From: Thermaurantiacus tibetensis
GTDB lineage: Bacteria > Pseudomonadota > Alphaproteobacteria > Sphingomonadales > Sphingomonadaceae
Direction of reading: 5' to 3'
Length of the DNA stretch: 64,000 nucleotides
Assembly (NCBI RefSeq): GCF_015354055.1
Contig: NZ_JACHTM010000002.1
Location: forward strand, 124,001-188,000
Below the pieces are notes generated by a model. It was not told the origin of the DNA and searched no databases. It saw only the letters and a program-made list of their open reading frames with translations. This document shows positions 1 to 8,182 of this stretch, piece by piece (within the stretch, counting starts at the first letter, position 1; each line of letters opens with the position of its first letter). A program made the position numbers and the translations under genes.

Positions 1-27
1 CATTTCGCTGGCGCCCGCTACCCGGAC

Positions 28-47
28 CTGTCGGAAGATTTTACAGT
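28..47 (+). promoter_or_regulatory. candidate enhancer (UAS) for the sigma-54 promoter
   Basis: A 20-bp element beginning CTGTC, with GA at positions 7-8 and TTTTAC at positions 12-17, matches the element at 41933-41952 (minus strand) at 14 of 20 positions without gaps. It begins 72 bp upstream of the -24 GG of the promoter at 98-114. This copy also has dyad character (CTGT, 11 nt, ACAG), as expected for the Fis-type helix-turn-helix of a sigma-54 activator. That it binds an enhancer-binding protein such as PrsR is inference from position and repetition. Confidence 0.45.
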
Positions 48-97
48 TGCCGCAGCCGCGTTCGGCACAGCGCGTTGACCTGAAACTGTTTTCGGTT

Positions 98-114
98 TTG
101 GCATGGTTCTTGCA
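98..114 (+). promoter_or_regulatory. sigma-54 (-24/-12) promoter
   Basis: The sequence TTGGCATG, four bases, then TTGCA matches the RpoN consensus YTGGCACG-N4-TTGCW with one mismatch (C to T). The invariant GG (100-101) and GC (112-113) have the required spacing. Transcription should start near 125 and run rightwards into the small ORF at 147-329. Such promoters need an ATP-driven activator, consistent with the upstream element at 28-47. Confidence 0.8.
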
Positions 115-146
115 TATAAACCGCGCTAGGGGGAACAGCGACAGGC

Positions 147-329
147 GTGGACACCAGCATGCGCGAGACCAGAGGCCCGAGCGGACGCACCGCGCTCCTC
201 GTCTGGCTGGTCGGCCTCGCGCTCGGCGTGGCCGCCGGAGTGGGCACCGCCAAGCTCCTGCTCCCTGCCCGCGACGGCGGCGTGCTGCCCGAGGGCCAGT
301 CGATCAGGGACAGGCTCTTCGGCGACTAG
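147..329 (+). CDS. small single-pass membrane protein, uncharacterised
   Basis: The predicted product has 60 residues from GTG 147, or 56 from ATG 159. A polar, Arg-rich N-terminus is followed by one hydrophobic helix of about 22 residues rich in Leu, Val, Ala and Gly (residues ~16-38), then a short charged tail ending in LFGD. There is no signal-peptidase site, lipobox or PEP-CTERM motif. I do not recognise a family. Evidence that it is real: it is the only gene positioned behind the sigma-54 promoter at 98-114, with a leader of 22-34 nt, and its TAG stop interlocks with the stop of the opposing decarboxylase gene. The ribosome-binding site is weak for either start. The shared motif with the PEP-CTERM gene suggests a role in the exosortase system. 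Confidence 0.55.
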   Translation: MDTSMRETRGPSGRTALLVWLVGLALGVAAGVGTAKLLLPARDGGVLPEGQSIRDRLFGD

Positions 330-1564
330 CCGCCGTCGACGAGCCGCTCCCGGGCGGGCGGGTGGCCGAGGAAGGCCTCCGGGCTCGCCGTCCGCCCATA
401 GGCGCCGGCCATGAAGACCGCGATGAGGTCGCCCACCTCGGTCGCTGACAGCTCGACCTTCTCGGCCAACCGGTCGAGCGGCGTGCACAGGCAGCCGACG
501 ACGGTCGCGACTTCCGGCGCACCGCCGGCACGCGAGGCGTTCGCGATCGGGTAGTTGCGCCGCACGCCTGCGCCGAGGTTGCCAGTGGCGGCCAGCTGGT
601 GGTGCATGCCGCCGTCGGTCACGAGGAAGAGGGTGCCTGCAGACATCTTCCGGTCGACGACTCGGGCGAGATAGACTCCGGCTTCGGCCACGAGATAGCG
701 GCCGAGTTCGATTGCAAAGACGGTCTCGGCAAGTGCAGGTGGCGTACGGGCGAGGGTGCGGCGCAGCGCGTCTCCGACGGCCGCCAGGTCGAGCGGCCGG
801 TCGGCAGGAAAGTAAGGCACGCCAAAGCCGCCGCCGAGGTTCAGGAACCGCACCCGCCCCGCCACGTGCGGCGCCAAGGCGGCGGCGAGGGCAACTGTCG
901 CCGCCTGGGCTTCGGCGATCGCCCGCGCATCGAGGTTCTGCGACCCTGCGAAGACGTGGAGGCCAAGGACGTCGAACGCAGGGTCAGCCATCGAGGCCAG
1001 CACGGCGGGCGCGTCGACTGCATCGACGCCGAAGGGGCGCGCGCCCCCGCCCATCCGCATGCCGCTGCCGCGCAGCTCGAACGGCGGGTTGACGCGAAGC
1101 AGCACCCGCGCCCGCCGCCCCAGCGACCTGGCAATCGCCAGCGCGCGGGCCGCCTCGCCGGCGGATTCGATCGAGAGCACGGCACCTGCCCGGATGGCAG
1201 CCTCGAGCTCACGGTCGCGCTTGCCGGGCCCGGCGAACCCCACCCGCTCGGCCGGCATGCCAGCGGCAAGGGCCGCGGCAAGCTCGCCCTCGGAGGCCAC
1301 GTCGAAGCCATCGACGAGGGGCGCGATCGCCCGCAGCAGCGCAGGCATGGGGTTGGCCTTGACGGCGTAGTGCAGGCGAACCCCGGCCGGCAGGGCCGCG
1401 CGCACGGCCGTGATCCGCTGGCGGACAAGTGCCATGTCGTAGAGGAAGAGCGGCGTGTCCCCGGCGTCTGTCACCCAGGCCTCGGCCGGCCGGCCGGCCA
1501 CGAGGAGCCGGCCTTCGGCGTCGCGCCCGAAGCCCGGCGGGATACGGGCGTCGAGACCGGTCAT
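326..1564 (-). CDS. pyridoxal-dependent decarboxylase, exosortase A system-associated
   Basis: A 412-residue fold-III PLP enzyme of the ornithine/diaminopimelate decarboxylase superfamily. The PLP-lysine motif HYAVKANP lies near residue 65, the glycine-rich phosphate-binding GGGFGVPY is mid-protein, and the second-subunit motif (VVGCLCTPLD, with the catalytic Cys) is near residue 345. The C-terminus (MAGAYGRTASPEAFLGHP) resembles the exosortase A-associated subfamily (TIGR03099-like) rather than lysine-biosynthetic LysA. The true substrate is unknown for this subfamily. The ATG overlaps the stop of the upstream acyl-CoA ligase (ATGA), the usual partner in exosortase A clusters. Its TAG stop shares CTAG with the opposing small gene. 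LysA is the alternative, but the ligase partnership argues against it. Confidence 0.8.
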   Translation of the reverse strand: MTGLDARIPPGFGRDAEGRLLVAGRPAEAWVTDAGDTPLFLYDMALVRQRITAVRAALPAGVRLHYAVKANPMPALLRAIAPLVDGFDVASEGELAAALAAGMPAERVGFAGPGKRDRELEAAIRAGAVLSIESAGEAARALAIARSLGRRARVLLRVNPPFELRGSGMRMGGGARPFGVDAVDAPAVLASMADPAFDVLGLHVFAGSQNLDARAIAEAQAATVALAAALAPHVAGRVRFLNLGGGFGVPYFPADRPLDLAAVGDALRRTLARTPPALAETVFAIELGRYLVAEAGVYLARVVDRKMSAGTLFLVTDGGMHHQLAATGNLGAGVRRNYPIANASRAGGAPEVATVVGCLCTPLDRLAEKVELSATEVGDLIAVFMAGAYGRTASPEAFLGHPPARERLVDGG

Positions 1565-3060
1565 GCCCCGTGGTCCGCGCGGAGCCGAACGCGGTCGATC
1601 TTGCCGTTGGGCGAGAGCGGGAAGGCCGGCAGCAGGCGGATGTCGGAAGGGGCGAGATGCGCTGGCGCCTCGCGGCGGAAATGCGCCGCAAGCCGGGCGC
1701 GGACGGCTTCGTCTGAGAGCCCTTCGGCGGGCACCGCCAGCAGGCGGATGCGCATGCCGGCCTCGGCATCGGGAATGCCAAGCGCCATCGCGGCGCTGAC
1801 CGCCCCGCTCGCCATCGCCAGCTCCTCCACTTCGGTCGGCGAGACGCGCATCCCCATCGTCTTGATCATCTCGTCTTGGCGGCCGACGAAGCGCAGGAGC
1901 CCGCCCGCCTCGCGGACGACGGTGTCGCCCGACCACACCGCCATGCCGCCGTAGCGGGAGGCCGCAGGCGCGGGGCGGAAGCGTTCGGCCGTCCGCTCCG
2001 GGTCGCCCCAGTAGCCGCGGGTGACGAGCGGCCCGCAGTGGACGAGCTCTCCCGGCTCGCCGTCTTCCGCGACGCTGCCATCGGGGCGCACGACGAGCAC
2101 CTCGGCATCGGGGATGGCGCGACCGATGCTCCAGGGGTGGCTGTCCACCAGCTCGGGCGGCAGCGTCGTCGAGCGGAAGGCTTCGGTGAGCCCGTACATG
2201 AGGTGGAGCCGCGCGGCAGGGAAGCGCCGGCGTAGCGCGCGCACCGTCGGCTCGGGCATCCGCCCGCCGCTCGCCGAGAGGGTGGCAAGGCGGGTCTCCG
2301 GCCAGTCGAGCGCGGCAAGCTGCACCCAGAGCGGCGGCACGGCAGCCAGCTGGGTGGCACCATGGCGGACGGCAGCGGCCACCACGTCGCGCGGGGCGAG
2401 ATAGTCGAGGAGGATGACCGAGGCGCCGGCGAGGAAGGCGGTGCTCAGCTGGGAGAAGCCGAAGTCGAAGGAGAGGGGGAGCACGGCGAGCACGCGGTCC
2501 TCAGGCGAGGTCCCGAGGTAGGAGGCGACGCTCCGTGCGCCCACGAGGAGGTTGGCGTGGGTCACCATCACGCCCTTGGGCCGGCCGGTCGAGCCGGAGG
2601 TGTAGAAGAGGAGCGCAAGCGCGTCGCCGCCGGGTGCCTGCGGAGCCGGCGGCGTACCGGGCGCGGGCTCCGGCCAGCCCGCCTCGAGGGTCAGCACCGG
2701 GCACGGCGGCTCCCCGCCGAGGAGCGCAGCCCGCGGCGCGTGGGTGAGGAGGAGGCGCGCGCCCGAGTCGGCGAGGATGTGGGCAAGCTGCGGGCCCTTC
2801 AGAAGCGGGTTCACCGGCACGCCGATGCCGCCGGCCCGCGAGATGGCAAACAGGGCCACGACCGCCTCGGGGAGCTTGGGCAGGAACAGGGCAACCCGGT
2901 CTCCCGGGGCGATGCGCGCGGCGAGCGCCGCGGCCAGCGCCTCCACCTTCTGCCGGAGCTCAGCATAGGTCATGCCGCCGCCGCGCCAGTGGAGGGCGGT
3001 CGCCTCCGCCGGCGGGCGGTCGAGCAGCTGGTCGAAACGCTCTGGCAGAGGCCCAGTCAC
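1561..3060 (-). CDS. acyl-CoA ligase (AMP-forming), exosortase A system-associated
   Basis: A 499-residue member of the ANL adenylate-forming superfamily. The P-loop signature FYTSGSTGRPKG lies near residue 155, the adenylate-binding YGLTEAFRST near residue 295, and the C-terminal catalytic lysine in PNGKIDR near residue 485. The enzyme activates a carboxylic acid as acyl-AMP and transfers it to CoA or a carrier protein; the substrate cannot be read from the sequence. Its pairing with the PLP decarboxylase immediately downstream is the known arrangement in exosortase A/PEP-CTERM loci (TIGR03098/TIGR03099-like). It starts at a GTG overlapping the stop of der (GTGA) and ends in an ATGA overlap with the decarboxylase, so it depends on translation of the housekeeping der operon. 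Confidence 0.8.
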   Translation of the reverse strand: MTGPLPERFDQLLDRPPAEATALHWRGGGMTYAELRQKVEALAAALAARIAPGDRVALFLPKLPEAVVALFAISRAGGIGVPVNPLLKGPQLAHILADSGARLLLTHAPRAALLGGEPPCPVLTLEAGWPEPAPGTPPAPQAPGGDALALLFYTSGSTGRPKGVMVTHANLLVGARSVASYLGTSPEDRVLAVLPLSFDFGFSQLSTAFLAGASVILLDYLAPRDVVAAAVRHGATQLAAVPPLWVQLAALDWPETRLATLSASGGRMPEPTVRALRRRFPAARLHLMYGLTEAFRSTTLPPELVDSHPWSIGRAIPDAEVLVVRPDGSVAEDGEPGELVHCGPLVTRGYWGDPERTAERFRPAPAASRYGGMAVWSGDTVVREAGGLLRFVGRQDEMIKTMGMRVSPTEVEELAMASGAVSAAMALGIPDAEAGMRIRLLAVPAEGLSDEAVRARLAAHFRREAPAHLAPSDIRLLPAFPLSPNGKIDRVRLRADHGA

Positions 3061-4436
3061 GGGTCGTAGGGGTTGCGGCTGCTGCGGAACGTCATGCGGA
3101 TGGGCACGCCGGCGAGGTCGAAGTCGGCCCGCAGCGCATTCTCAAGATGGCGCCGGTAGCTGCCCGGGAGCAGGTCGAGCCGGTTCCCGAAGAGGACGAA
3201 TCCCGGCGGCCGGGTGCGGGCCTGCGTGATGTAGCGCAGGCGGATGCGTCGGCCGCCCGGTGCGGGCGGCGGCGTGCGGGCGATGGTCGCCTCGAACCAG
3301 CGGTTGAGCCGCGAGGTGGGGATTCTCTGGCTCCAGCGGGTGCGGGCGGCGAAGGCCGCCCGGACGAGCGCGTCGAGCCCCTTGCCGGTCAGCCCCGAGA
3401 CGGCGAGGAGCGGCACGTCCTTCACCTGCGACAGGCCCTCGGCAAGCGCCGCGCGCACCCCGTTGAAGAGCCGGCTCTGGTCCTCGGCAATGTCCCACTT
3501 GTTGAGCGCGACGAGAAGCGCCCGCCCCTCCTCAACGACGCGGGCGGCGATGCGGAGGTCCTGGGCCTCGAGCCCGCGGGTGGAGTCGAGCAGGAGCACG
3601 ACGACCTCGGCAAAGTCGACGGCGCGGTCCGCATCCTCAAGGGCAAGCCGCTCCAGCCGGTCGTCCACCTTGGCACGGCGGCGCTGGCCGGCGGTGTCGA
3701 TGAGGTGGACGGGCCGGCCCTCGAAGCTCCAGGGGATGCGGATGCTGTCGCGGGTGATCCCGGCCTCCGGGCCGGTCAGCAGCCGCTCCTCGCCGAGCAG
3801 GCGATTGATGAGGGTGGACTTGCCCGCATTCGGCCGGCCGACGATGGCAAGCCGGAGCGGTGCCGCCTCGGGGTCGGCGGGCGCATCCGGCCGCGGCGCC
3901 TCGGCTGGAGGCGGAAGGTAGGGGGCCACGGCCGCGAACAGGTCGGCAAGGCCCTCGCCGTGCTCGGCAGAGATGGCGACCGGCTCACCGAGGCCGAGCT
4001 CGAAAGCCTCGGCGAGTCCCGCCTCGGCCGCCCTCCCCTCGGCCTTGTTGGCGACGAGCACCACCGGCACGCGCGCCTCGGCCCGAAGCCAGCGCGCGAA
4101 GTGGCGATCCCCCTCCGTCAGGCCCGCGCGGGCGTCGACCACGAAGAGGGCGACGTCGGCATCTGCCAGCGCCGCGGCAGACTGCGCCCGCATCCGCCCC
4201 TCGAGGCTCTCGACCTCGGCTTCCTCGAGCCCGGCGGTATCGACCACGGTCACGACGAGGTCGAACAGCCGGCCTTCGGCCTCCCGACGGTCGCGGGTGA
4301 CCCCCGGGCGATCGTCGACCAGCGCCAGCCGGCGGCCGACGAGCCGGTTGAAAAGGGTGGACTTGCCCACGTTGGGCCGGCCGAGGATGACCAGCTTCGG
4401 CAGACGCCGCCCGGGTGCGGGAGCCGCGCCGGGCAT
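3057..4436 (-). CDS. der: ribosome biogenesis GTPase Der
   Basis: A 459-residue tandem GTPase for late 50S subunit assembly. The first G domain has GRPNVGKST and DTAG, with NKAEG in place of canonical NKxD, a common variant in G1 of Der. The second has GRPNAGKST, DTAGQRRR and NKWD. A KH-like C-terminal domain follows (near FVLFGNRLDLLPGSYRRHLEN). The start ATG lies 2 nt after the bamB stop. The frame is open further upstream, but that extension overlaps bamB and has no homology support. The order YfgM-like - bamB - der matches Escherichia coli; the ligase gene is coupled downstream. Confidence 0.96.
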   Translation of the reverse strand: MPGAAPAPGRRLPKLVILGRPNVGKSTLFNRLVGRRLALVDDRPGVTRDRREAEGRLFDLVVTVVDTAGLEEAEVESLEGRMRAQSAAALADADVALFVVDARAGLTEGDRHFARWLRAEARVPVVLVANKAEGRAAEAGLAEAFELGLGEPVAISAEHGEGLADLFAAVAPYLPPPAEAPRPDAPADPEAAPLRLAIVGRPNAGKSTLINRLLGEERLLTGPEAGITRDSIRIPWSFEGRPVHLIDTAGQRRRAKVDDRLERLALEDADRAVDFAEVVVLLLDSTRGLEAQDLRIAARVVEEGRALLVALNKWDIAEDQSRLFNGVRAALAEGLSQVKDVPLLAVSGLTGKGLDALVRAAFAARTRWSQRIPTSRLNRWFEATIARTPPPAPGGRRIRLRYITQARTRPPGFVLFGNRLDLLPGSYRRHLENALRADFDLAGVPIRMTFRSSRNPYDP

Positions 4437-4438
4437 GG

Positions 4439-5785
4439 CTAGCGGAAGGCCTGGACGCGGCCGTCGTCCGTCAGGACATAGAGGATCATGTTGGCGACGA
4501 CCGGCGGCAGATAGGCAGGCGCTCCCAGCCTGCGCTCGGCGACCTGGCGGCCATCGGCCGGGTCGAGTTCGACCATGCGGCCCTGCGAGGAGACGAGGAG
4601 GAGCCGGTCTCCGGCGAGGATCGGGCCGGCCCATTCGATGGCGCCGCTGCGCTTCTTCGGCTTCTCGAACCTGGCAAGCTGCGTCACCCAGCGGATCTTG
4701 CCGTCACCCCGGGTGAGCGCCACGACCTGCGCTTCGGTGGTGACGACGAACACGAACTCGCCGGCAACCGCCGGCGTGGAGACTCCGGCAAAGCTCCGTT
4801 CCCACACGCGCTGGCCGGTGGCGAGCTCGATCGCGACCATCCGCCCGCCGTGGCCGATGGCGAAGACGCGGCCACGGTCGATGACCGGCGAGGCGACGAT
4901 TGCCGAGAGCGCCCCGAGCGCGGTGGTGCGCCCGGTGCGGGCAAGCTGATCCTGCCACACGGTCCGGCCGTTCTCGACCCGGAGCGCAAACAGCTCGCCC
5001 GACGAGAAGCCGGCCACCACCGTGCCGAGATCGACAGCCGGCGCGCCGGGGCCGAGGATGGCAGCGGGCTCGAGCGTTGCCGTCACCTGCCAGAGCTGCT
5101 CGCCCGTGGTGGCAGAGAGCACGGTCAGGCGGTTGTCGTGGGTCATCACCAGCACCCGCCCCTCGGCGATCGTGGGTGCACCCCTGAGCGGCGTGCCGAT
5201 CGCGACACGCCACAGCTCGGCGCCCGTCGCCGCATCAAGTGCGACCGCCTCGCCGGTCCCGAGGGTCGCGAAGACGCGGTCGCCCTCGAGACTCACGCCC
5301 CCGCCGAAGGCAGGGCGGGCAGCCTGGCGGCGCGCGGAGACCAGCCGCCGTTCCCAGAGCAGGGCCCCGGTGTCGGCAACGAAGGCGCGGACGAGGCCTT
5401 CGGTGTCGATCGTCACCATCCGGTTGGCGAGGATGACGGGGGTGGCATTGAGGCGCCGCGTCGCATCCGAGCCGCGGCCGATCGAAACCCGGAACAGGGG
5501 CGTGGCGGCCGGACCCAGGGCGACACGGCCCATGGCCTTGGAGGCCGACCCGCCCGCCTGGCTCCAGGCCGGGTTGACCTGCGCCGGCGGCAGCACGACC
5601 TCGAGGTCGCGCAGCTCCGGCTCCGCCTCGACCGATCGCTCGAAGTCGAGCACGGAGATGCGCTCCCCGATGGTCTGGCTGGCCGGCGGGGCCTTGCGGA
5701 ACAGGCCGCGCCGCTCGCCGCGAGCGCAGCCCGCCAGCACGAGCGCCGCCATGACGAGGACAAGGAGAGGCCGCACGGCCATCAT
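4439..5785 (-). CDS. bamB: outer membrane assembly lipoprotein BamB (PQQ-like beta-propeller)
   Basis: A 448-residue predicted lipoprotein. The first 20 residues form a signal peptide ending in the lipobox LAGC. Repeated beta-propeller blades follow, with Trp-containing docking motifs (for example GALLWERRL, GAELWRVAIG, GEQLWQVTA, GRTVWQDQL). BamB is the accessory lipoprotein of the Bam complex that inserts beta-barrel proteins into the outer membrane. The ATG overlaps the stop of the TPR gene (ATGATGA), and der begins 2 nt after its stop. Confidence 0.9.
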   Translation of the reverse strand: MMAVRPLLVLVMAALVLAGCARGERRGLFRKAPPASQTIGERISVLDFERSVEAEPELRDLEVVLPPAQVNPAWSQAGGSASKAMGRVALGPAATPLFRVSIGRGSDATRRLNATPVILANRMVTIDTEGLVRAFVADTGALLWERRLVSARRQAARPAFGGGVSLEGDRVFATLGTGEAVALDAATGAELWRVAIGTPLRGAPTIAEGRVLVMTHDNRLTVLSATTGEQLWQVTATLEPAAILGPGAPAVDLGTVVAGFSSGELFALRVENGRTVWQDQLARTGRTTALGALSAIVASPVIDRGRVFAIGHGGRMVAIELATGQRVWERSFAGVSTPAVAGEFVFVVTTEAQVVALTRGDGKIRWVTQLARFEKPKKRSGAIEWAGPILAGDRLLLVSSQGRMVELDPADGRQVAERRLGAPAYLPPVVANMILYVLTDDGRVQAFR

Positions 5786-6555
5786 TCGCCGGCCTTCTCG
5801 GCGGAGGCCGGGCTCCCTTGTCGGGCATCGGCCCGCGCTGCCGGGGCGAGGTCGTCCGCCAGCGCACTCGTGTCCTCGCCCAGCATGGCGGCCATCTGCT
5901 CGGCCCGGGCGCGCTGGGTCTCGGGAGCTTCCGCCGTGCGGGCGAGCCGCAGGAAGAGTGCTGCCGCCTCGGCCTCGCGGCCGGCCCTGAGATGCGCGGC
6001 TGCCGCGATCTCGGCCACCGCCGGGAACCAGGGGCTGTCGCCCTCGAGCCACGGCCGCGCACGCGCGAGGATGTCCTCGGGCGGTAGCGAATCCGCCTGC
6101 AGCCGCAAGGCCTTCACCGTCGCGAGATCTCGCAGGGGCTGGGCGACCGACGCATCGGCCGCTACCGCCTGAAGGAGGCCGATGGCCTTCTCCGGTTCGC
6201 TGCGCAGGGCGGCAAGCCCGGCCTCGGCAACGGCGGCAAGCGCCCGCTGGCCCGGGCTTCCGGCCGCACGCACCTCGGCGAGCGGGGCATCGGCGGCCGC
6301 GCTGTTCCCCGCCTCGATGGCGCGAAAGGCCGAGACCAGCTTCTCGGTTACGGCCTCCCGGCTGCGCGCGGTTTGCTCGCGCCAGAAGAGGACGCCAGCA
6401 AGCGCCACCAGCCCCACCCCCACGGCAAGCAGGAGCCAGCGCCCCCAGTCGCGCAGGAACTTCTGGAAGACGTCGCGGCGATATTCCTCGTCGACCTCGC
6501 GCAGAAAGGGATCATCGTCGGCGCGGGCCGCAGGGGGCAGGGGCGTTTCGGCCAA
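5782..6555 (-). CDS. membrane-anchored TPR protein, YfgM-like
   Basis: 257 residues starting at TTG 6555, chosen because GGAAAGAG precedes it at suitable spacing and because the conserved pattern (DPFLREVDEEYRRD) begins soon after. The N-terminal ~40 residues are cytoplasmic. One transmembrane helix (WGRWLLLAVGVGLVALAGVLF) follows, then an Ala-rich helical periplasmic domain with tetratricopeptide-like repeats. In E. coli YfgM is an ancillary SecYEG/PpiD-associated factor for envelope proteins, and the synteny with bamB and der supports an equivalent role here. The product is 40-50 residues longer than YfgM. Confidence 0.8.
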   Translation of the reverse strand: MAETPLPPAARADDDPFLREVDEEYRRDVFQKFLRDWGRWLLLAVGVGLVALAGVLFWREQTARSREAVTEKLVSAFRAIEAGNSAAADAPLAEVRAAGSPGQRALAAVAEAGLAALRSEPEKAIGLLQAVAADASVAQPLRDLATVKALRLQADSLPPEDILARARPWLEGDSPWFPAVAEIAAAAHLRAGREAEAAALFLRLARTAEAPETQRARAEQMAAMLGEDTSALADDLAPAARADARQGSPASAEKAGE

Positions 6556-6643
6556 TGTCTCTTTCCTGTCGCGGTCCGACCGGCCTCCTAGACCGCACGG
6601 CGTGCGAAGCGCAATGTGCCTTGCCCGGACATGAACTGGCCGC

Positions 6644-7516
6644 TCAGGGCTTCGGCCGGTAGATTTCCGCCTCGGCGGGGAAGCTGCGCGACCGGACGGC
6701 AGCGGCATAGGCTGCCGCCGCGGCGTCGATGCGTTCGGCCAGACTGTCGAAGCGCCGCACGAAGCGCGGCACCCGCTCGAACATGCCGAGCATGTCGTCG
6801 ATGACCAGCACCTGCCCATCGCAGGCGGCAGACGCACCGATGCCGATGACGGGGCAGGCAACCGCTCCTTGGATCTCGCGCGCAAGCGGCTCCACCACCC
6901 CTTCCACCACCAGAGCGAAGGCGCCCGCCGCAGCAATGGCGCGGGCGTCCCCCAGGATCTTCGCGGCTTCCGCCTCGCTGCGCCCGCGCGCGCCATAGCC
7001 GCCGAGCGCGTTGACCGCCTGCGGGGTGAGCCCGACGTGGCCGACAACCGGGATGCCGCGTGCGACGAGAAAGCGGACGGTGGGGGCAAGCACCTCGCCC
7101 CCCTCGAGTTTCACGGCAGCCGCCCCCGTCTCGCGCAGCACGCGGGCGGCCGTCGCGAAGGCCTGCTCGGGCGAGGCCTCGTAGGTGCCGAAGGGCAGGT
7201 CGACCACGACGACGGCGCGGTAGCTTCCGCGCACCACTGCCGCGCCATGGGCGATCATCATCTCGAGCGTCACCCGGACCGTGGTGTCGAGCCCGTAGAT
7301 GACCTGCCCGAGGCTGTCGCCGACGAGGAGCATGTCGCAGTGCCGGTCGAGGAGCTGGGCCATGCGCGCGGTATAGGCCGTCAGCATCACGACGGGCTCG
7401 GCCGTCTGACCCGCCACCTTGCGCGCGGCGATCGCCGGTACGGTCAGGCGACGCACCGGCTCGGGCACCGGGTGGGCGCGCGAAGTTGCGGTATCGAGCG
7501 TGTAGGTGGTGGACAT
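6644..7516 (-). CDS. panB: 3-methyl-2-oxobutanoate hydroxymethyltransferase
   Basis: A 290-residue TIM-barrel enzyme of pantothenate/CoA synthesis that transfers a hydroxymethyl group from methylene-tetrahydrofolate to alpha-ketoisovalerate. Diagnostic stretches are [16 protein letters not shown], the metal-binding [25 protein letters not shown] and the GIGAS motif near residue 225. AGGAG precedes the ATG. It is separated from the TPR gene by 88 bp and may be first in the panB-TPR-bamB-der transcript. Confidence 0.96.
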   Translation of the reverse strand: MSTTYTLDTATSRAHPVPEPVRRLTVPAIAARKVAGQTAEPVVMLTAYTARMAQLLDRHCDMLLVGDSLGQVIYGLDTTVRVTLEMMIAHGAAVVRGSYRAVVVVDLPFGTYEASPEQAFATAARVLRETGAAAVKLEGGEVLAPTVRFLVARGIPVVGHVGLTPQAVNALGGYGARGRSEAEAAKILGDARAIAAAGAFALVVEGVVEPLAREIQGAVACPVIGIGASAACDGQVLVIDDMLGMFERVPRFVRRFDSLAERIDAAAAAYAAAVRSRSFPAEAEIYRPKP

Positions 7517-7548
7517 GCGCGCTCCTTGCGGCCGCGCGGCCGAGAGCG

Positions 7549-7767
7549 TCAATCCGGCGACCGCTCCTGCCGCCGCCGTTCGCGCGCGGCGGCCTGCGCG
7601 CGGTCCTCCTCGGCCTCTTCGGCCGTGGTGGTCGCCGCGTCCCAGCCGGTCTCGACGACGGTGCCCACCGCCTTCCCCGTCGTCTTGACGACCCCGGTCG
7701 CAGCGCGGCCGACGAGGCACCCGGCGAGAAGCGGCGCAAGAAGCAGGAGGAAGAGCGCCGGCCTCAT
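7549..7767 (-). CDS. small lipoprotein
   Basis: 72 residues: a signal peptide with lipobox LLAGC, a short Gly/Val/Thr-rich segment ([19 protein letters not shown]), then a highly charged Glu/Arg/Ala-rich tail. It resembles the small NF038104-type lipoproteins of proteobacteria, whose function is unknown. The ATG overlaps the stop of the ArsC-like gene (ATGA), so the two are translationally coupled, and panB follows 32 bp later. Confidence 0.7.
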   Translation of the reverse strand: MRPALFLLLLAPLLAGCLVGRAATGVVKTTGKAVGTVVETGWDAATTTAEEAEEDRAQAAARERRRQERSPD

Positions 7768-8150
7768 GCGGCGAGGGGGCTCCCGTCTTCCTTGCGGAAG
7801 TCGACCGGAGGCGGGCGGTCGAGCAGCGGCAGCACCGCTTCCGACGGCCGGCAGAGCCGCACCCCTTTCGGCGAACAGACGATGGGCCGGTTGACGAGCA
7901 CGGGGTGCGCCACCATGGCGGCGAGCAGCGTCTCGTCGTCGGCTTCGGCGAGGCCCTCGGCTTCGGGGACGTTGGCCCGGAGCGCTGCCCGCGGCGTGAG
8001 GCCGGCCGCGGCAAAGAGGCCGAGGAGCTGCGGCCGGGTCCAGCCCTCCTTCAGATACTCGATGACGACCGGCTCCACGCCGCTTGCGCGGATGATGGCG
8101 AGCACGTTGCGCGAGGTGCCGCACGCCGGGTTGTGGTGGATGACGATCAT
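7764..8150 (-). CDS. arsC: arsenate reductase (glutaredoxin type), ArsC family
   Basis: A 128-residue thioredoxin-fold protein. The catalytic Cys lies in [10 protein letters not shown] (residues ~6-15). Downstream Arg-containing segments [10 protein letters not shown] and RLCRPSE match plasmid-type ArsC, which reduces arsenate using glutathione/glutaredoxin. No arsR, arsB or acr3 is nearby, so it is not in an ars operon; related YffB/Spx-like proteins with other roles share the fold. The family is clear, the physiological substrate less so. Confidence 0.8.
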   Translation of the reverse strand: MIVIHHNPACGTSRNVLAIIRASGVEPVVIEYLKEGWTRPQLLGLFAAAGLTPRAALRANVPEAEGLAEADDETLLAAMVAHPVLVNRPIVCSPKGVRLCRPSEAVLPLLDRPPPVDFRKEDGSPLAA

Positions 8151-8182
8151 CGCCCGGCCCCTAGCGCGGGCCGCGCGCCGCG

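Noticed and set aside
326-1564. Calling the PLP decarboxylase lysA
   Set aside because: Its C-terminal pattern and coupling to the exosortase-associated acyl-CoA ligase fit the exosortase A-associated subfamily better; a profile comparison would settle it.
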